DNA of 64,000 nucleotides from Flaccisagitta enflata (Eukaryota; Chaetognatha; Sagittoidea; Aphragmophora): NCBI GenBank assembly GCA_965153355.1, contig OZ231126.1, positions 13,516,001 to 13,580,000 of the forward strand, read 5' to 3'. Shown piece by piece: positions 1 to 11,795 of this stretch (position 1 is its first letter; each line of letters starts with the position of its first letter). The notes under the pieces were generated by a model. It saw only the letters and a program-made list of their open reading frames with translations, ran no database searches and was not told where the DNA came from. The position numbers and the translations under genes were made by a program.

Positions 1-1545
1 CATGGGGCCAAAAATCGAACATTCCGTCGGGCTTGTGGGCCAAACGCTTCTCCATGTCAGACGCAGAACGGTTTAAAGACAGCTCATCAACACCTGAAAG
101 GGTGAAATGATCAAGAAAACCGGATTCAAGGCATTAGAAGTCAACAAGCAGGGTAGTAAGAGACAAGGCCGGATACACGGCTACCTTAGTCGCGTGCGGG
201 TGGGCAGGGGCAGTATTTGAGTTACTAAAGCACTTGGGCAAGTGCAGTGAGGCTAAAGACCGCAAAAACATAAAAAAAAGTAAAATGGGGACCGACCGAC
301 CGACCGACTAACCGCCCGACCGACGGACGGACAAAGCGGGGTGTAGTGTCGCGTAGCACGCGACTAAAAAGGGGTGATGGCGGAAACGATGTAACAAGTT
401 CAGATACAGAAGACGATCAGTCAAAAAACTCCGAAGGGTTATGGCAAATTGGTACTGAGACAGCAACAAAAACAAGGTGAGAGAAAGCATTGGAAAACAA
501 TGAAGCTAAGTTGTTTTAAGAATTATAACTCAGTTGGTGTACACGGTATATACATGTAAGTATGCAACTATGCATGAGTGCTTTGCATGAAACTATGGCT
601 TACCTCCGATAATTTCATCAATGGTCTTCTCCGGGTCCGATACAATGGCTGAAAGAAAAGAAATATATATATCTTTGTATATAAACGTCGTGAGATTTTT
701 TTTTCAATTTGGTTGGACATCTGATCAAAAATTTAATGAAGTGTATTCACTCACTTTTTTACTCACTCAGTCACCCACTCAGCCACTCAGTCACACAGTC
801 ACTCACTCATTCACTCACTCACTCACTCACTCACTCACTCACTCACTCACTCACTCACTCACTCACTCACTCACTAACTAATTATATCATACATGATAAA
901 TTGCTGAAATCATGGGAAAGAATCTCCGCCGATGACCAAGTGTATTGCGAGTCCGGTTCCTAGAAAGGAAGATAACACAAAAATGCAAATGAAAAAGAAT
1001 TACAGCAAATTGCGAATGCGGATAAAAATGAGAGGAATTAAGAATATCAACGCATCGTCCTCGATGAATATACGTCGTCTATGCATGAATGAATGATCTT
1101 ATATAGAAATGATACACAATTGGCAAGTTTATGGAATGCATCGTGGTAGCTGTTTTAAGTTGTACTTGTCAGGGTGACATTTACAACGGTCATAACAAAT
1201 TAACAAGAATTGTCGTTTCATCATTCAGTCGTTCATATTTCTAAATTAAGTTAATTAACACATATTGGCCATAACGTCGCCTTTTTTTTTCTCACCTTTT
1301 GTTCTTTTTTTTCGTTGATGAGCTCACGAAGTTTCTCCATCAACTCACGCTTCTCCGTTAAGGACAAACCTGTTGAGAGAAAAAGAGCGAGAGAGAGAGA
1401 GAGAGAGAGAAGAGATTCAGAGAGAGAGAGAGAATTTAGATTTTTTTTTTCATTTTTTCTGTTTCTTCTTTTTTTTTTTTCATCTTTTCTGCTTTTCTTT
1501 TTCTTCTTTTTTTCTTTTCTCTTCTTCTCTTCTTCTCTCTCTTCT

Positions 1546-1634
<89 letters not shown>

Positions 1635-1663
1635 GTCTTACTCTTTTTTTCTTCCCCTATGTT

Positions 1664-1743
<80 letters not shown>

Positions 1744-2416
1744 TATGTGTGTTTGTTTGTGTGTAAATTTGTGTCTCTATTTGTTTTGTTTTTTTCGCTC
1801 CATTGATTGACAGTCTTACGATACGCTGGCAAGTCATCCAAGCAGGCCCGGCCAGAAAAATGGCGGGCCCCTCTGCTGGCTCCCTTGGTTGGGCTCCCTT
1901 CCCCCTTCAACCCCCTCCTTTACTCTTAATGTTTCATCTTTTGCAATGTTTTCTTACAACCTGAAAGTTTGTTCCAGTGCCTCCAGAACTTTTAACTTGG
2001 ATATCATTTTCCTTTTTTTCACCTTCTTATCTTATTTTGTCTTTATTTCTTTTTTTTTTTTCTTCTTTTTCTTTTTTTTCGTATTTTTTTTTCGTTTCGC
2101 TTTTTTTATTCTCTTTTTTCTTTTTCCTTCCTTTTTTTCCTTTCTTTTTTTCGCTTTTTTTTTCTTTTTTTCTTGTATTACAGAGGCTCATACAGGTCCC
2201 ACTGGTGCCAGGGCCCTTGGCTGATAGAGCCAAGCTATTGGTGACAGTGGGCGAATGAGCTATTTGTTGGCTCCATCTTGAATACTAATCAATTGGCCAA
2301 TGGGCAAGCATAAGGGGGTTTCTTATAAAACAAGAAAAGAAAAATATTTTTTTTCTTCATTTTGCTATTTTCCATTAGTGCAGAGAAGAGAATGAGAGAA
2401 AGAAAGAGAGAGCGAA

Positions 2417-2499
<83 letters not shown>

Positions 2500-2696
2500 C
2501 AGACAGACAAACAGGTAAAAAAAGAATGAATAAAATGATAAAGAAAAATTCTCATAACTTAGATTCTGAGTAATGAGAAAAAGGATAGACAAGGATAGAC
2601 AATCTGAGTTATGAGAATATAATTCTCATCACTAAGAATCTGAATGATGAGAATTTCAAAATTCTCGCCACTCAGATTCTAAGTAACACGACCTAC

Positions 2697-2766
<70 letters not shown>

Positions 2767-3949
2767 TTTGATAGTATACTATCTTGGAAAAAAATAAAAG
2801 TCCAGGACGTTTTGTCATATTATAGCTTTGATATACATGATTTGATATGAAAATTGATGACGAAAATAAACCTAATAAACAGGGCTAGCAAATGGTGCCA
2901 AGCTGAGACTCAATGGGTTGTTTGTTTAGATTTTACATCAAAATAAGTGAAAGTGTTGATTTCAGGAAACAGACACAAAACTTGAATAGGATAGAAATGC
3001 ATGATGTTTTGTTACAGCTTCGCTTTGATATGCAAAATTTGAAAGGAAAATAAGTGACCATTTCGAAGCTGTTGATCAGGGCTATCTAATAGTATCTATT
3101 ACCGCCATGCCGAGACTCACAGCTCTATTCGTTTGGATTCTACATCAAAAAGAGTGAGAACGTTGATTCTTAGTAATTGTAAAGAATTGTGTGGAGGCAT
3201 TATACTTTAAAATGGCATTTTACTCTTTACCAATACATGCCCTTACAGATGCAAGCGGTTTCTAAACTCTAAAAGATATTATTCTAAAAACTGGGCTTTT
3301 GAAAATGATCATTATTTAATCAGATTTGAAATCAAATTATTACTTTATCCAGCTTGGACAATTATTTTTTTCAAGATAGTAGTTTGATAGTCAGAGTAAC
3401 CACAAACTTTTTTTGCGTTTTAATAGCAAGCAAGGCATATCACATATTAACAAAAAAAAACAATCGGGAAAAAACGAGTTTTTACTCAAAATTAAGCTGT
3501 ATGGATGGGCAGGGGCGATACTACGGGTTGGCAAGGGTACCATGTGGGTGGGCTGATGCTGTAATGTAGCTGGGCTGGGGCCGTAATGCTCATAAATCAT
3601 TGTTTTGGTCGATTTCGCGTCATCAAAAATTTGGCGTTGCCATCCTAAGACATTGTTTATTAGACGTACAGATGTTGGCCTCCCCCGCTAAATGCACATG
3701 TTCAATAAGAAAACTAAAGGGTTCTTCACATTTTTTTTACTTTTGCTAAGACGGATGTGATCAGGTTTTTACGCTACATTTGATCTGATATCCAATGACT
3801 TAAACAGAATGAAAACAATTGTTGATTAAATGTTCTCCCTCAGTATGTTACCAATTCTTACCTTTTTTGTCAGAAGCAACTCGGGCATCGGTGAAGTAGA
3901 TGGTGATTGCCAAGCAGCACAAAATCACCAAAACGAAAAACTTCTTCAT
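1..3949 (-). CDS. Secreted peptide/protein precursor, five exons, 3' end outside the window
   Basis: Five minus-strand exons read in one frame: 3949-3862 (ATG to phase 1), 1369-1296, 959-893, 648-604 and 93-1 (continues past the left edge). All four introns are GT-AG (donors GTAAGA, GTGAGA, GTATGA, GTAAGC; acceptors CAACAG, TTCTAG, TTTCAG, TTTCAG, each after a pyrimidine tract), and every phase matches. The 122 visible residues start with a signal peptide: MKKFFVLVILCCLAITIYF, with likely cleavage near TDA/RV (residue 22). A charged helical stretch follows (about 33-54, rich in E, K, L), then a Ser/Asp/Glu-rich segment (55-105). Two Lys-Arg pairs occur (TEKREL, MEKRLAHK), the second just before GMFDFWPH at the edge. 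No cysteine is visible after the signal peptide. Dibasic sites and size would suit a neuropeptide or hormone precursor, but I recognise no family; a secreted helical protein is equally possible. The gene model is strong; the function is unknown. Confidence 0.85.
162..370 (+). mobile_element. Family C interspersed repeat
   Basis: Runs from ACAAGGCCGGATACACGGCT to GTCGCGTAGCACGCGACTAA, with a GGGTGGGCAGGGGCAG block near the start, an A-rich middle and a (GACC)n stretch. This is one of the most complete copies. It lies in the intron between the last two visible exons of the precursor gene. It has no coding capacity; class (SINE or MITE) not decided. Confidence 0.7.
781..873. repeat. (CACT)n microsatellite
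   Basis: Nearly pure tetranucleotide run, in the intron immediately next to the 893-959 exon. Confidence 0.9.
1388..1741. repeat. GA, CT and TG microsatellites in intron 1
   Basis: (GA)n at 1388-1432, a T/C-rich tract and (CT)n to about 1634, then (TG)n at 1668-1741. All lie in the first intron (1370-3861) of the precursor gene. The long Ser-Leu and Cys-Val frames here are repeat translations. Confidence 0.9.
2421..2762. repeat. Two GA microsatellites flanking a short-hairpin cluster
   Basis: (GA)n at 2421-2498 and 2700-2762. Between them (about 2548-2690), inverted copies of ATTCTCAT...AGATTCTGA...ATGAGAAT recur several times, so the segment can form several small hairpins. Confidence 0.75.
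2777..3381. mobile_element. Non-autonomous TIR element (TACTATCTTGG ends)
   Basis: Left end TACTATCTTGGAAAAAAATA; right end is the inverted form (TTTTTTTCAAGATAGTA). GTTTGATAGT occurs on both sides (2766-2775 and 3382-3391), a candidate 10-bp target duplication, offset by one base on the left. The interior holds a diverged direct repeat of about 200 bp (about 2804-2965 and 3001-3170, both with a CAGGGCTA...GAGACTCA...TACATCAAAA series). No ORF. A second element with the same ends is at 42074-42855. Confidence 0.6.
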
Positions 3950-4144
3950 CCTTTCTGGTTCTTATTTGTCGAGTTTCAAATGAGAGGTTGGTCAGGAGAA
4001 TTGAGAAGGAATTTAAGTAGTTTGAAGCAAAGGTTGATGCTCACGTTGGAAGAAGCGTGCAACAGTATACACGTGCTGAATATTTACGTTCCTCCGAAAT
4101 ATCGCGAGAGCGAGAGTGAATGTCCTGTCCATCGATCTCCATCT

Positions 4145-4152
4145 CTTTTATA
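4145..4152 (-). promoter_or_regulatory. TATA box of the secreted-precursor gene
   Basis: The minus strand reads TATAAAAG here, about 195 bases upstream of the ATG at 3949 with no intervening gene. A start site about 30 bases downstream (near 4115) would give a 5' UTR of about 165 bases. Confidence 0.6.
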
Positions 4153-4312
4153 CTCTCGTCGCGAGGAGCTAATTAAGGCGTGACATCCCCCAACGATAAA
4201 TCGGGGACATCCGAGAGACATCCTACCAGACCTCCGCCAGACCGGACCTCCGCCAAAGTCGAAACAGGTTTTCATTGGAAATTCTTCCTTCTTTTTTTCA
4301 GTCACGTGCATG

Positions 4313-4510
4313 CGACTCTATGACCCGCTATGTCGGTTGGTCGGTCGGTCCATCAGTTTATCAGTCCGTCTTTAACGCTTAGCGATTTCGGCGTTTACGG
4401 GCGGTTTTTGCATCACTGCCCCTGTCGTAAAAGTTCTATTAGCCTTTTTTATCACTGTTCCTGCCCACCCGTAAGCGACTTGGGTAGCCGTGTACCCAGC
4501 GTTGTTTGCT
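4313..4510 (-). mobile_element. Family C repeat (minus orientation)
   Basis: Reads from a GACTCTATGACCCGC block through GGTCGGTCGGTCC to GACTTGGGTAGCCGTGTACC, the inverted order of the 162-370 copy. Confidence 0.55.
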
Positions 4511-4515
4511 CATTA

Positions 4516-4670
4516 GAGATATTTGTTTTTATGGTTCTTGTTTTTAGAGACATTTGTTTTTATGGTTCTTGTTTTTAGAGACATTTGTTTTTATGGTTCT
4601 TGTTTTTAGAGACATTTGTTTATATGATACTTGTTTTTAAAGACATTTGCTTTTATGGTTCTTGTTTTTT
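4516..4670. repeat. 31-bp minisatellite, about five copies
   Basis: Tandem unit containing GAGACATTTGTTTTTATGGT followed by TCTTGTTTTTA, with few substitutions between copies. Confidence 0.8.
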
Positions 4671-4756
4671 GGGGCGCTTGATTCTTTCGGGGTTCTTTCG
4701 CTTGCGAGTTTTTCTGCTTCTTAGTAGAATAAGGTAAGGATAACAATATTCTTTTT

Positions 4757-4880
4757 AGTCGCGTGCTACGCGACTCGACACCCTGCTTTGTCGGCCTGTT
4801 AGTTTGTTGGTTGGTTGATCGGTTGGTTGGTCAGTCCCCTTTTTACTTTTTCGGCGTTTTTAAGCTTTTTGGGCTCACAG
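4757..4880 (-). mobile_element. Partial family C repeat
   Basis: Starts TAGTCGCGTGCTACGCGACT, followed by GGTTGGTTGATCGG-type tetranucleotides and TTTTTACTTTTTCGGCG. The ACAAGGCCGG end is missing. Confidence 0.55.
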
Positions 4881-4889
4881 CTCCTTCCT

Positions 4890-5667
<778 letters not shown>

Positions 5668-6305
5668 GCACTGTCCGCCAGAACACGGAATGAGTTGACT
5701 TGAAATGATCGTCTACAACTCAGATAGGTTTTGAGTCCTTGTGGTGTGTATAATACAAATCTGAAAAGAACTAAATCATTTTTGGGGCGCTTTTTGAAAT
5801 ATATACAAAAATAGTACAAACTTAATATATTTTTCATCATAACTCTTTGTGATGATTTATTTTAGTATTTTTGACTGCAGATTTGGACTTAACAGGTGGC
5901 TTGCGGTTCGTTTGATATGTCACACTATATACTTTTGAAAAAGAAGTAAAAATTATTTTTTAAAAAAATCATCAAGAATAAATGTATTTTATAGCAATAT
6001 GATGAAAAAATTTACTTTTTATTTCTTTTTCAAAACTATATAGTGTGATATATCAAACGAACCGCAAAGCACTCGCTGAATCCGTATTTGAAGTCAAAAA
6101 TACCAAAAAACATCACCACAAAGAGTTATGATGAAAAATGCACTAAATTGACACCATTTTTGCATATAATTCAAAAACCGCCCCAAAAGTGATTTAGTTT
6201 CCTTTAGATTTATATTGTACACACTACAATGACCCAAAAACTATCAAAGTGAGAGACGATCATTCTACCTCAACTCATTCCGCGTTTTGGCTGGTAGTGT
6301 GTGTA
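5668..6305. mobile_element. Foldback (MITE-like) element, about 640 bp
   Basis: Two diverged inverted arms of about 290 bp: the left arm includes CGGAATGAGTTGA, GATCGTCT, AACTCTTTGTG and GCGGTTCGTTTGATAT; the right arm has all of these in inverted order. The loop is about 40 bp near 5980. No ORF. Confidence 0.75.
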
Positions 6306-6483
6306 CTTCAACGCTTGCATTGGAGATTTTCGAGCGGTGCTTGGATTACTGCCCCGGCCCACGTGACCCACGTTACTCGTATTTGTCACGTAGTCGGCCT
6401 TTTCTAGCTATATTTTTGTCGTTCTATTTGTTCGTCTGTTTGTCCGTCTGTGTATCTGTCATCAGTTCAAAGTCTATCTGTTA

Positions 6484-6601
<118 letters not shown>

Positions 6602-6720
6602 AGGTGTATTAATTACCGTATCGTTATTTTACCGACTGTGTTGGCGCTGTGCGCTGGGTAGTGCATGAATTTCTCATCGTTTTTATGTCATCTCGTCGTC
6701 TCCTTTTTTAATGCTTTTAG

Positions 6721-6897
6721 CAGTAAGATCACAGATAAGCGAGTCCGCGAAGGCGGCAGTTTCTGTGGTGGCGACACGAAGAGAGAGAGAGAGATCTGAA
6801 GGTGTGTATCGATGTTATGTCGTCTCCTTCATTGGAGGGCTGAGGCATTGACCAACGCAAGACTGGGAATCCACTCTTCTCCCGTGAACCGGTTTTG

Positions 6898-6995
<98 letters not shown>

Positions 6996-6999
6996 AACC

Positions 7000-7095
<96 letters not shown>

Positions 7096-7144
7096 CCAAC
7101 ACCAATACCAACACCAACACCAACACCAACACCACACACACACA

Positions 7145-7242
<98 letters not shown>

Positions 7243-8214
7243 GGCTCAACTTTAGCATTGAGCATTGGGAAATTTACAAGAACGCGGAAAACGGCTGAGG
7301 CAACTAAAACAACAAACAATAACAAAACTAAACCTCCGTTTTAGCAACAGCGAGATTCGTGAAGACGGCACAGAGAGAAATTGAAAAAGAAACGATTTGC
7401 ATGATAATGTTTAGTTCCATCACTCTGATGTTAACATTTTTTGTGTGTGACTTTTTTCGAACAACGAAAGCTCGAGGTTTGTAGAAAGTGGATTGGATGC
7501 ACACAATTGAGCGCACGTGCATAAGCTGTACAGTAAAAGCCCGCGGCATACAGTAAAATACCGCGATGACGGATGGTTACTCTAGTAGAAATAGATAAAC
7601 TGTGTAATTCATAGGTATATTTTTTTCATTATCAATACATTTGAACCCAGAAAAAAAAGTATGTTAAGACTCAAGAGATTAATGCATTTCATCTGTTAGG
7701 GGACGATTTATCTCATTCCTATTGTTAAAAAAGTAAAAAAAAAAAGTTTCCTGTTTAGTCGTGTGTAATTGTCAAATTTAACTCGACCGCCATTTTACTG
7801 AGAGTTACTAATGTCAATTTTCTCATTGTATTTGTAGATCAGCGCCATCAGTCTGTCGACGAGGAAACTACTGCCGACAGCAGTGCAGCACCTCTTGTTG
7901 ACAACAGCAGACGACTCCAGGCCGACAGCGGTTGACACCTCCAAGCCGACAATAGCAATAACAGAGCCGACCTCAGCAGCAGATACCTCCAAGCCGACAA
8001 CGACGAGGCGTTACTCCAAGCTGAAGGCAGTCTGGCTCTGATCAACGAATTTCGGAATCATTTGGATGCGACCGACGGCAAGTTCGAGAGTCTGAAGGCG
8101 GAAGTTTCGCGGAAAGTCGACGCGGGCATCCAAAGAGTCACCAACACCCTCAACGCTAAAATGGCGCAGATGCAGAACAAAATCAACGCGCTAGAATCAA
8201 CTGAGGCTGAATGA
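6721..8214 (+). CDS. C-terminal exons of a coiled-coil-like protein, with one in-frame TGA
   Basis: Terminal exon 7838-8214 follows an acceptor (TTGTATTTGTAG). It encodes a hydrophilic sequence with four LQAD/LQAE motifs (RLQADSG, HLQADN, YLQADN, LLQAEG), then a helical tail with heptad-like hydrophobic spacing (LINEFRNHLDATDGKFESLK to QMQNKINALESTEAE) and a TGA stop at 8212. A poly(A) signal follows at 8333. A candidate preceding exon, 6721-6801 (acceptor ATGCTTTTAG, donor GTGTGT), ends in phase 1 and joins in frame. The oddity is a TGA at 7933-7935 in the same frame: a nonsense mutation, a base error (TGG would fit) or recoding. The acceptors downstream of it all give phase 2, so skipping it from the 6801 donor does not work. 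Upstream exons were not found. Function unknown; structural or tropomyosin-like coiled coil is a guess. Confidence 0.5.
6900..7240. repeat. Compound microsatellite (GA)n-(CAA)n-(CACCAA)n-(CA)n
   Basis: Four different arrays abut within 340 bp: GA to 6993, CAA to about 7093, a CACCAA transition to 7130, CA to 7239. It lies in the intron between the 6721 and 7838 exons. The Gln, Thr-His and Arg-Glu frames here are repeat translations. Confidence 0.95.
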
Positions 8215-8332
8215 CTTTTATCCGACGTCTATCGCTTTTTTTGGTCACCGGAGAGTAAGAATTAAATCCCGCTCCAACGGTTTCAAGGGACAATCAAATC
8301 TTATCTGTTTTAAGCGGAATTCTGTTAGAGCC

Positions 8333-8338
8333 AATAAA
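8333..8338 (+). terminator. Poly(A) signal of the coiled-coil gene
   Basis: AATAAA 119 bases downstream of the stop codon at 8212-8214, at the end of an unremarkable 3' UTR. Confidence 0.6.
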
Positions 8339-8679
8339 AGGAAATGAAATGAAAAAAGTTAAATGGACTGTAAATTTACATCTATCATAAACGGAATTTC
8401 GTTAGTGTAATTTAAAAACAATCAAAGCTGCGGATTCGTCTGCGGGTTCGTCAATGTTTAAACGATTGTAATCTCGATTCAGAGACTATTCGTTGCGGAT
8501 GGGGATGGGAGATATTGAAAGTTGATGTTTGGAAGTCAGTCAACTTTAAAAGGTTTGTCTCAAAGTTTTACGCATCCTGATTTATTAGTTTATCAATTAG
8601 TTTGTGTGATCTGGACGCTTTATGACAGTTTGGATGAGCCGACTGAGTGACGTTACTCATGGTCGCTACCCATTACCTT

Positions 8680-9837
8680 TTGCTTGTTTTGCTGGAGTTT
8701 GCCTCGACTCCTTTCTTCATAACAACTTGGATGATATTATTGAGTGACATAGTGACAAAAGGACTAGGTGACAAAACAACGACGTGAGTGAGTGACAGTG
8801 ACATCGCCGAAGGATGTAATCCTGTGCTTGATTTGCTGGCTGGGCGTTTTCCTCGACGCCGTCATTCATGGCAACGTGGATGAGAAAACTGAGTGACAGG
8901 GTGACAAATCTACTGTTTGATAGTAACATTGCCCTGTGCTTGGTTTGCTGGCAGAGTGTTCTCCTCGACTCCGTCATTCATGGCTGCTTGAATGAGATGA
9001 CTCAGTGACAGACTGATAGGGTGACAAACTTGCTGTTTGATAGTAAAATTGCCCCGTGCTTGATTTGCTGGCTGGGCGTTTTCCTCGACGCCGTCATTCA
9101 TGGCAACGTGGATGAGAAAACTGAGTGACAGGGTGACAAATCTACTGTTTGATAGTAACATTGCCCTGTGCTTGGTTTGCTGGCAGAGTGTTCTCCTCGA
9201 CTCCGTCATTCATGGCTGCTTGAATGAGATGACTCAGTGACAGACTGATAGGGTGACAAACTTGCTGTTTGATAGTAAAATTGCCCCGTGCTTGATTTGC
9301 TGGCTGGGCGTTTTCCTCGACGCCGTCATTCATGGCAACGTGGATGAGAAAACTGAGTGACAGGGTGACAAATCTACTGTTTGATAGTAACATTGCCCTG
9401 TGCTTGGTTTGCTGGCAGAGTGTTCTCCTCGACTCCGTCATTCATGGCTGCTTGAATGAGATGACTCAGTGACAGACTGATAGGGTGACAAACTTGCTGT
9501 TTGATAGTAAAATTGCCCCGTACTTGATTTGCTGGCTGGGCGTTTTCCTCGACGCCGTCATTCATGGCAACGTGGATGAGAAAACTGAGTGACAGGGTGA
9601 CAAATCTACTGTTTGATAGTAACATTGCCCTGTGCTTGGTTTGCTGGCAGAGTGTTCTCCTCGACTCCGTCATTCATGGCTGCTTGAATGAGATGACTCA
9701 GTGACAGACTGATAGGGTGACAAACTTGCTGTTTGATAGTAGAATTGCCCCGTGCTTGATTTGCTGGCTGGGCGTTTTCCTCGACGCCGTCATTCATGGC
9801 AACGTGGATGAGAAAACTGAGTGACAGGGTGACAAAT
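8680..9837. repeat. 232-bp tandem array, left part
   Basis: Higher-order unit of 232 bp, visible as identical blocks at 8910, 9142, 9374 and 9606. Each unit is a dimer of about 116-bp halves (both contain CTGTTTGATAGTAA, TTTGCTGGC, CCTCGAC and CCGTCATTCATGGC). The first copies near 8680-8880 are diverged. The open frames inside are by-products. The array is cut by the element at 9838 and continues at 12775. Confidence 0.95.
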
Positions 9838-10109
9838 AGGGAGCTTGCTCGGCGCGCAATTTTTATTAGGCATCGCAGTGACTCAAAATATCACCCACTT
9901 CTCACAAAAATTCCTCAGTTTCAAGGAAAATGACCTCAATTTAATTTCTAGTGTTCCGCACCAAGGTTATTGATAGAATTAAGAACTATTTTTTCCACAA
10001 AATTGTTTTTCTCTGTTGCACTTGATTTAATTTGATTAAAGGTGGTTCTCACTGATAACGCGATTATCACCTTATTCTTTACATTATTTTCATTTTTTTA
10101 GCTTCTGAC

Positions 10110-10463
10110 ACTCAACTCTATAAGAGGCTTTATCCATCTGTCTGTCCATCTGTCGGTCCAGATACTTTTTGTGTATGTTTGAGCAGCGGCATAGGGGAAG
10201 GGACTTTTAGGAGATTCTAGGAAGTCCATTGTTGGGAATGAAAACAAAACAAGTGACGCAGGGTCACAATATTGTTGCGGGCGGGTGAGCAGGGGCATCC
10301 AACCTCCATTCACACCCTATGCCCCACCCCCCCCACATATTCACAAGAGGCATCTAAAATGATCATTTTCACCTTTTCCGACTCGTTTCCATGGATGGAC
10401 CAACGGAACAATGAACTGACGGACCAACAGACCGACGGACGGACAAAGCCTCTTATAGAGTTG
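10110..10463. repeat. Family D repeat, inverted pair
   Basis: The right copy (10264-10463) runs from CACAATATTGTTGCGGGCGG through GCAGGGGCATC to AAAGCCTCTTATAGAG. A partial inverted copy (CTCTATAAGAGGCTTTATCC) faces it at 10118-10200. Related copies: 10560-10670 and 40810-40990. Confidence 0.55.
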
Positions 10464-10674
10464 CGTGTCCACAACTTAAAAAGGAAAGGGAGAAAAAAGA
10501 AAAGGAAGAAAAAGAAAGAAAAAGAAAACCGAGTAACAAAGAATGACAGAAAGAGGAAAACAAGTAGCGCGGGCTTACAGTATCATCGCGGATACGTGCG
10601 TAGGGGCATACAGCCCCCCTCTAAGCACCCTTCAACCCCAAAATACACAGGAGGCATCTCAAATGCGCGTTTTT

Positions 10675-11650
10675 GGGCAGCGGCCCCATGGGGGACAAAG
10701 TCCTGTAGAACACAGGGGGACTTTTGTTTATCCATCTGTTTGTTTGTTGGTTCATCCGTCCGTCCGTCCCCCTAGGCCCTCTCAGGGCTGAAATCTGCCC
10801 TGTCAGGCATAAAATCTCCCCTATCAGGCCTGAAATCTACCTCCAAGGCCTGAAATGTGCCCTCAGGCCTGAATTCTGTCCTTTTGGGCAGCGGCCTGGA
10901 AGGGGTCAATGACCTATGCTTTCACACATATGGGGAATTTTCTCCTTCTTCTCCTCCTTCTTTGTGCCCCCGTTCCACCCCAGCTTCTAGGCCCATCTCT
11001 CAGCCTGGAGGCCCGTACCCCAGCCTTGAGGCCAAAATCTCAGTCTTGAGGCCCAAATCCCACCCTCAAGGCCCAAATCCCAACCCCAAGGCCCAAATTA
11101 CAGTCTCTAGGGATTTGGGCCTCAAAACTGGGATTTGGGCCTTCAGGCTGGGATGAGGGCCTCCAAGCTGAGATATGGGCCTGGAGGCTGGGGGGAGGGG
11201 GGTGCGGACGAGGAGGAGAAGAAGAAGGAGAAAATTCCCCATATGTGTGAAAGCATAGGTCATCAACCCTTTTGGGGCCGCTGCCCTGCTCCATCCTCAA
11301 CTTCAACCACAACCTCCTTAAGCAGGGCATGGGTACCGCTGACCATCTAACGCTTTTGCGATAGGCCTGAAATCTGGCCTTTCAGGCCTGAAATCTGACC
11401 TCTCAGGCCTGAGAGGGTAGATTTCAGGCCTGATAGGACAGATTTCAGGCCTGAGAGAGCCCGGGAGAGACAGACAGATGGATGGACGGACAGACAGATG
11501 GATGAACAAATGGATGGATGGACAGACAGACAAATAAAAGTCCCTCTGTGTTTAATAGGACTTTGTCTCCTTTGGGGACGCTGCCCTGCTTTCTCTTACT
11601 CCAATTCACAACCATGCAAAGCAGGACCACATATTGCCACCTGTTATACT
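10675..11650. mobile_element. Family B foldback, split by a family A element
   Basis: Left end GGGCAGCGGCCCCATGGGGG, then GTCCTGTAGAACACAGGGGG, a (TCCG)n stretch and 21-bp units reading CAGGCCTGAAATCTGCCCT. After the inserted A element (10880-11365), the same components return inverted (CAGATTTCAGGCCTGAGAG, (GGAT)n, AAAAGTCCCTCTGTG), ending with CATATTGCCACCTG near 11645. Confidence 0.7.
10880..11365. mobile_element. Family A foldback nested in family B
   Basis: Left end GGGCAGCGGCCTGGAAGGGG, then GACCTATGCTTTCACACATA, a TTCTCC-rich block, and 20-bp units CTTGAGGCCCAAATCCCA that change to the inverted orientation near 11105. The inverted blocks follow, ending in GTACCGCTGACCATCTAACG and CTTTTGCGA. 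No coding capacity. Confidence 0.75.
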
Positions 11651-11763
11651 TTCTAGGATTGGGGCCGGAGGCTAGGGTTGATGCCTCAAGGCTTGGATGG
11701 GTGCATGACGGGGGAGAAGAAGAAGAAGAAGAAGAAGAAGAAGAAGAAGAAGAAGAAGAAGAA

Positions 11764-11795
<32 letters not shown>

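Noticed and set aside
1315-1837. Long Ser-Leu, Cys-Val and Thr-His frames
   Set aside because: They translate CT and TG microsatellites in an intron; all frames on both strands are open for the same reason.
6729-7344. Poly-Gln, poly-Thr, poly-Val and Arg-Glu proteins of 136-198 residues
   Set aside because: Translations of the compound microsatellite; no unique sequence of coding character around them except the separate 6721-6801 exon.
8717-9797. Repeated 99-residue proteins (MTESRRTLCQQTKHRAMLLS)
   Set aside because: Exact by-products of the 232-bp satellite; identical copies, no signals and no domain.
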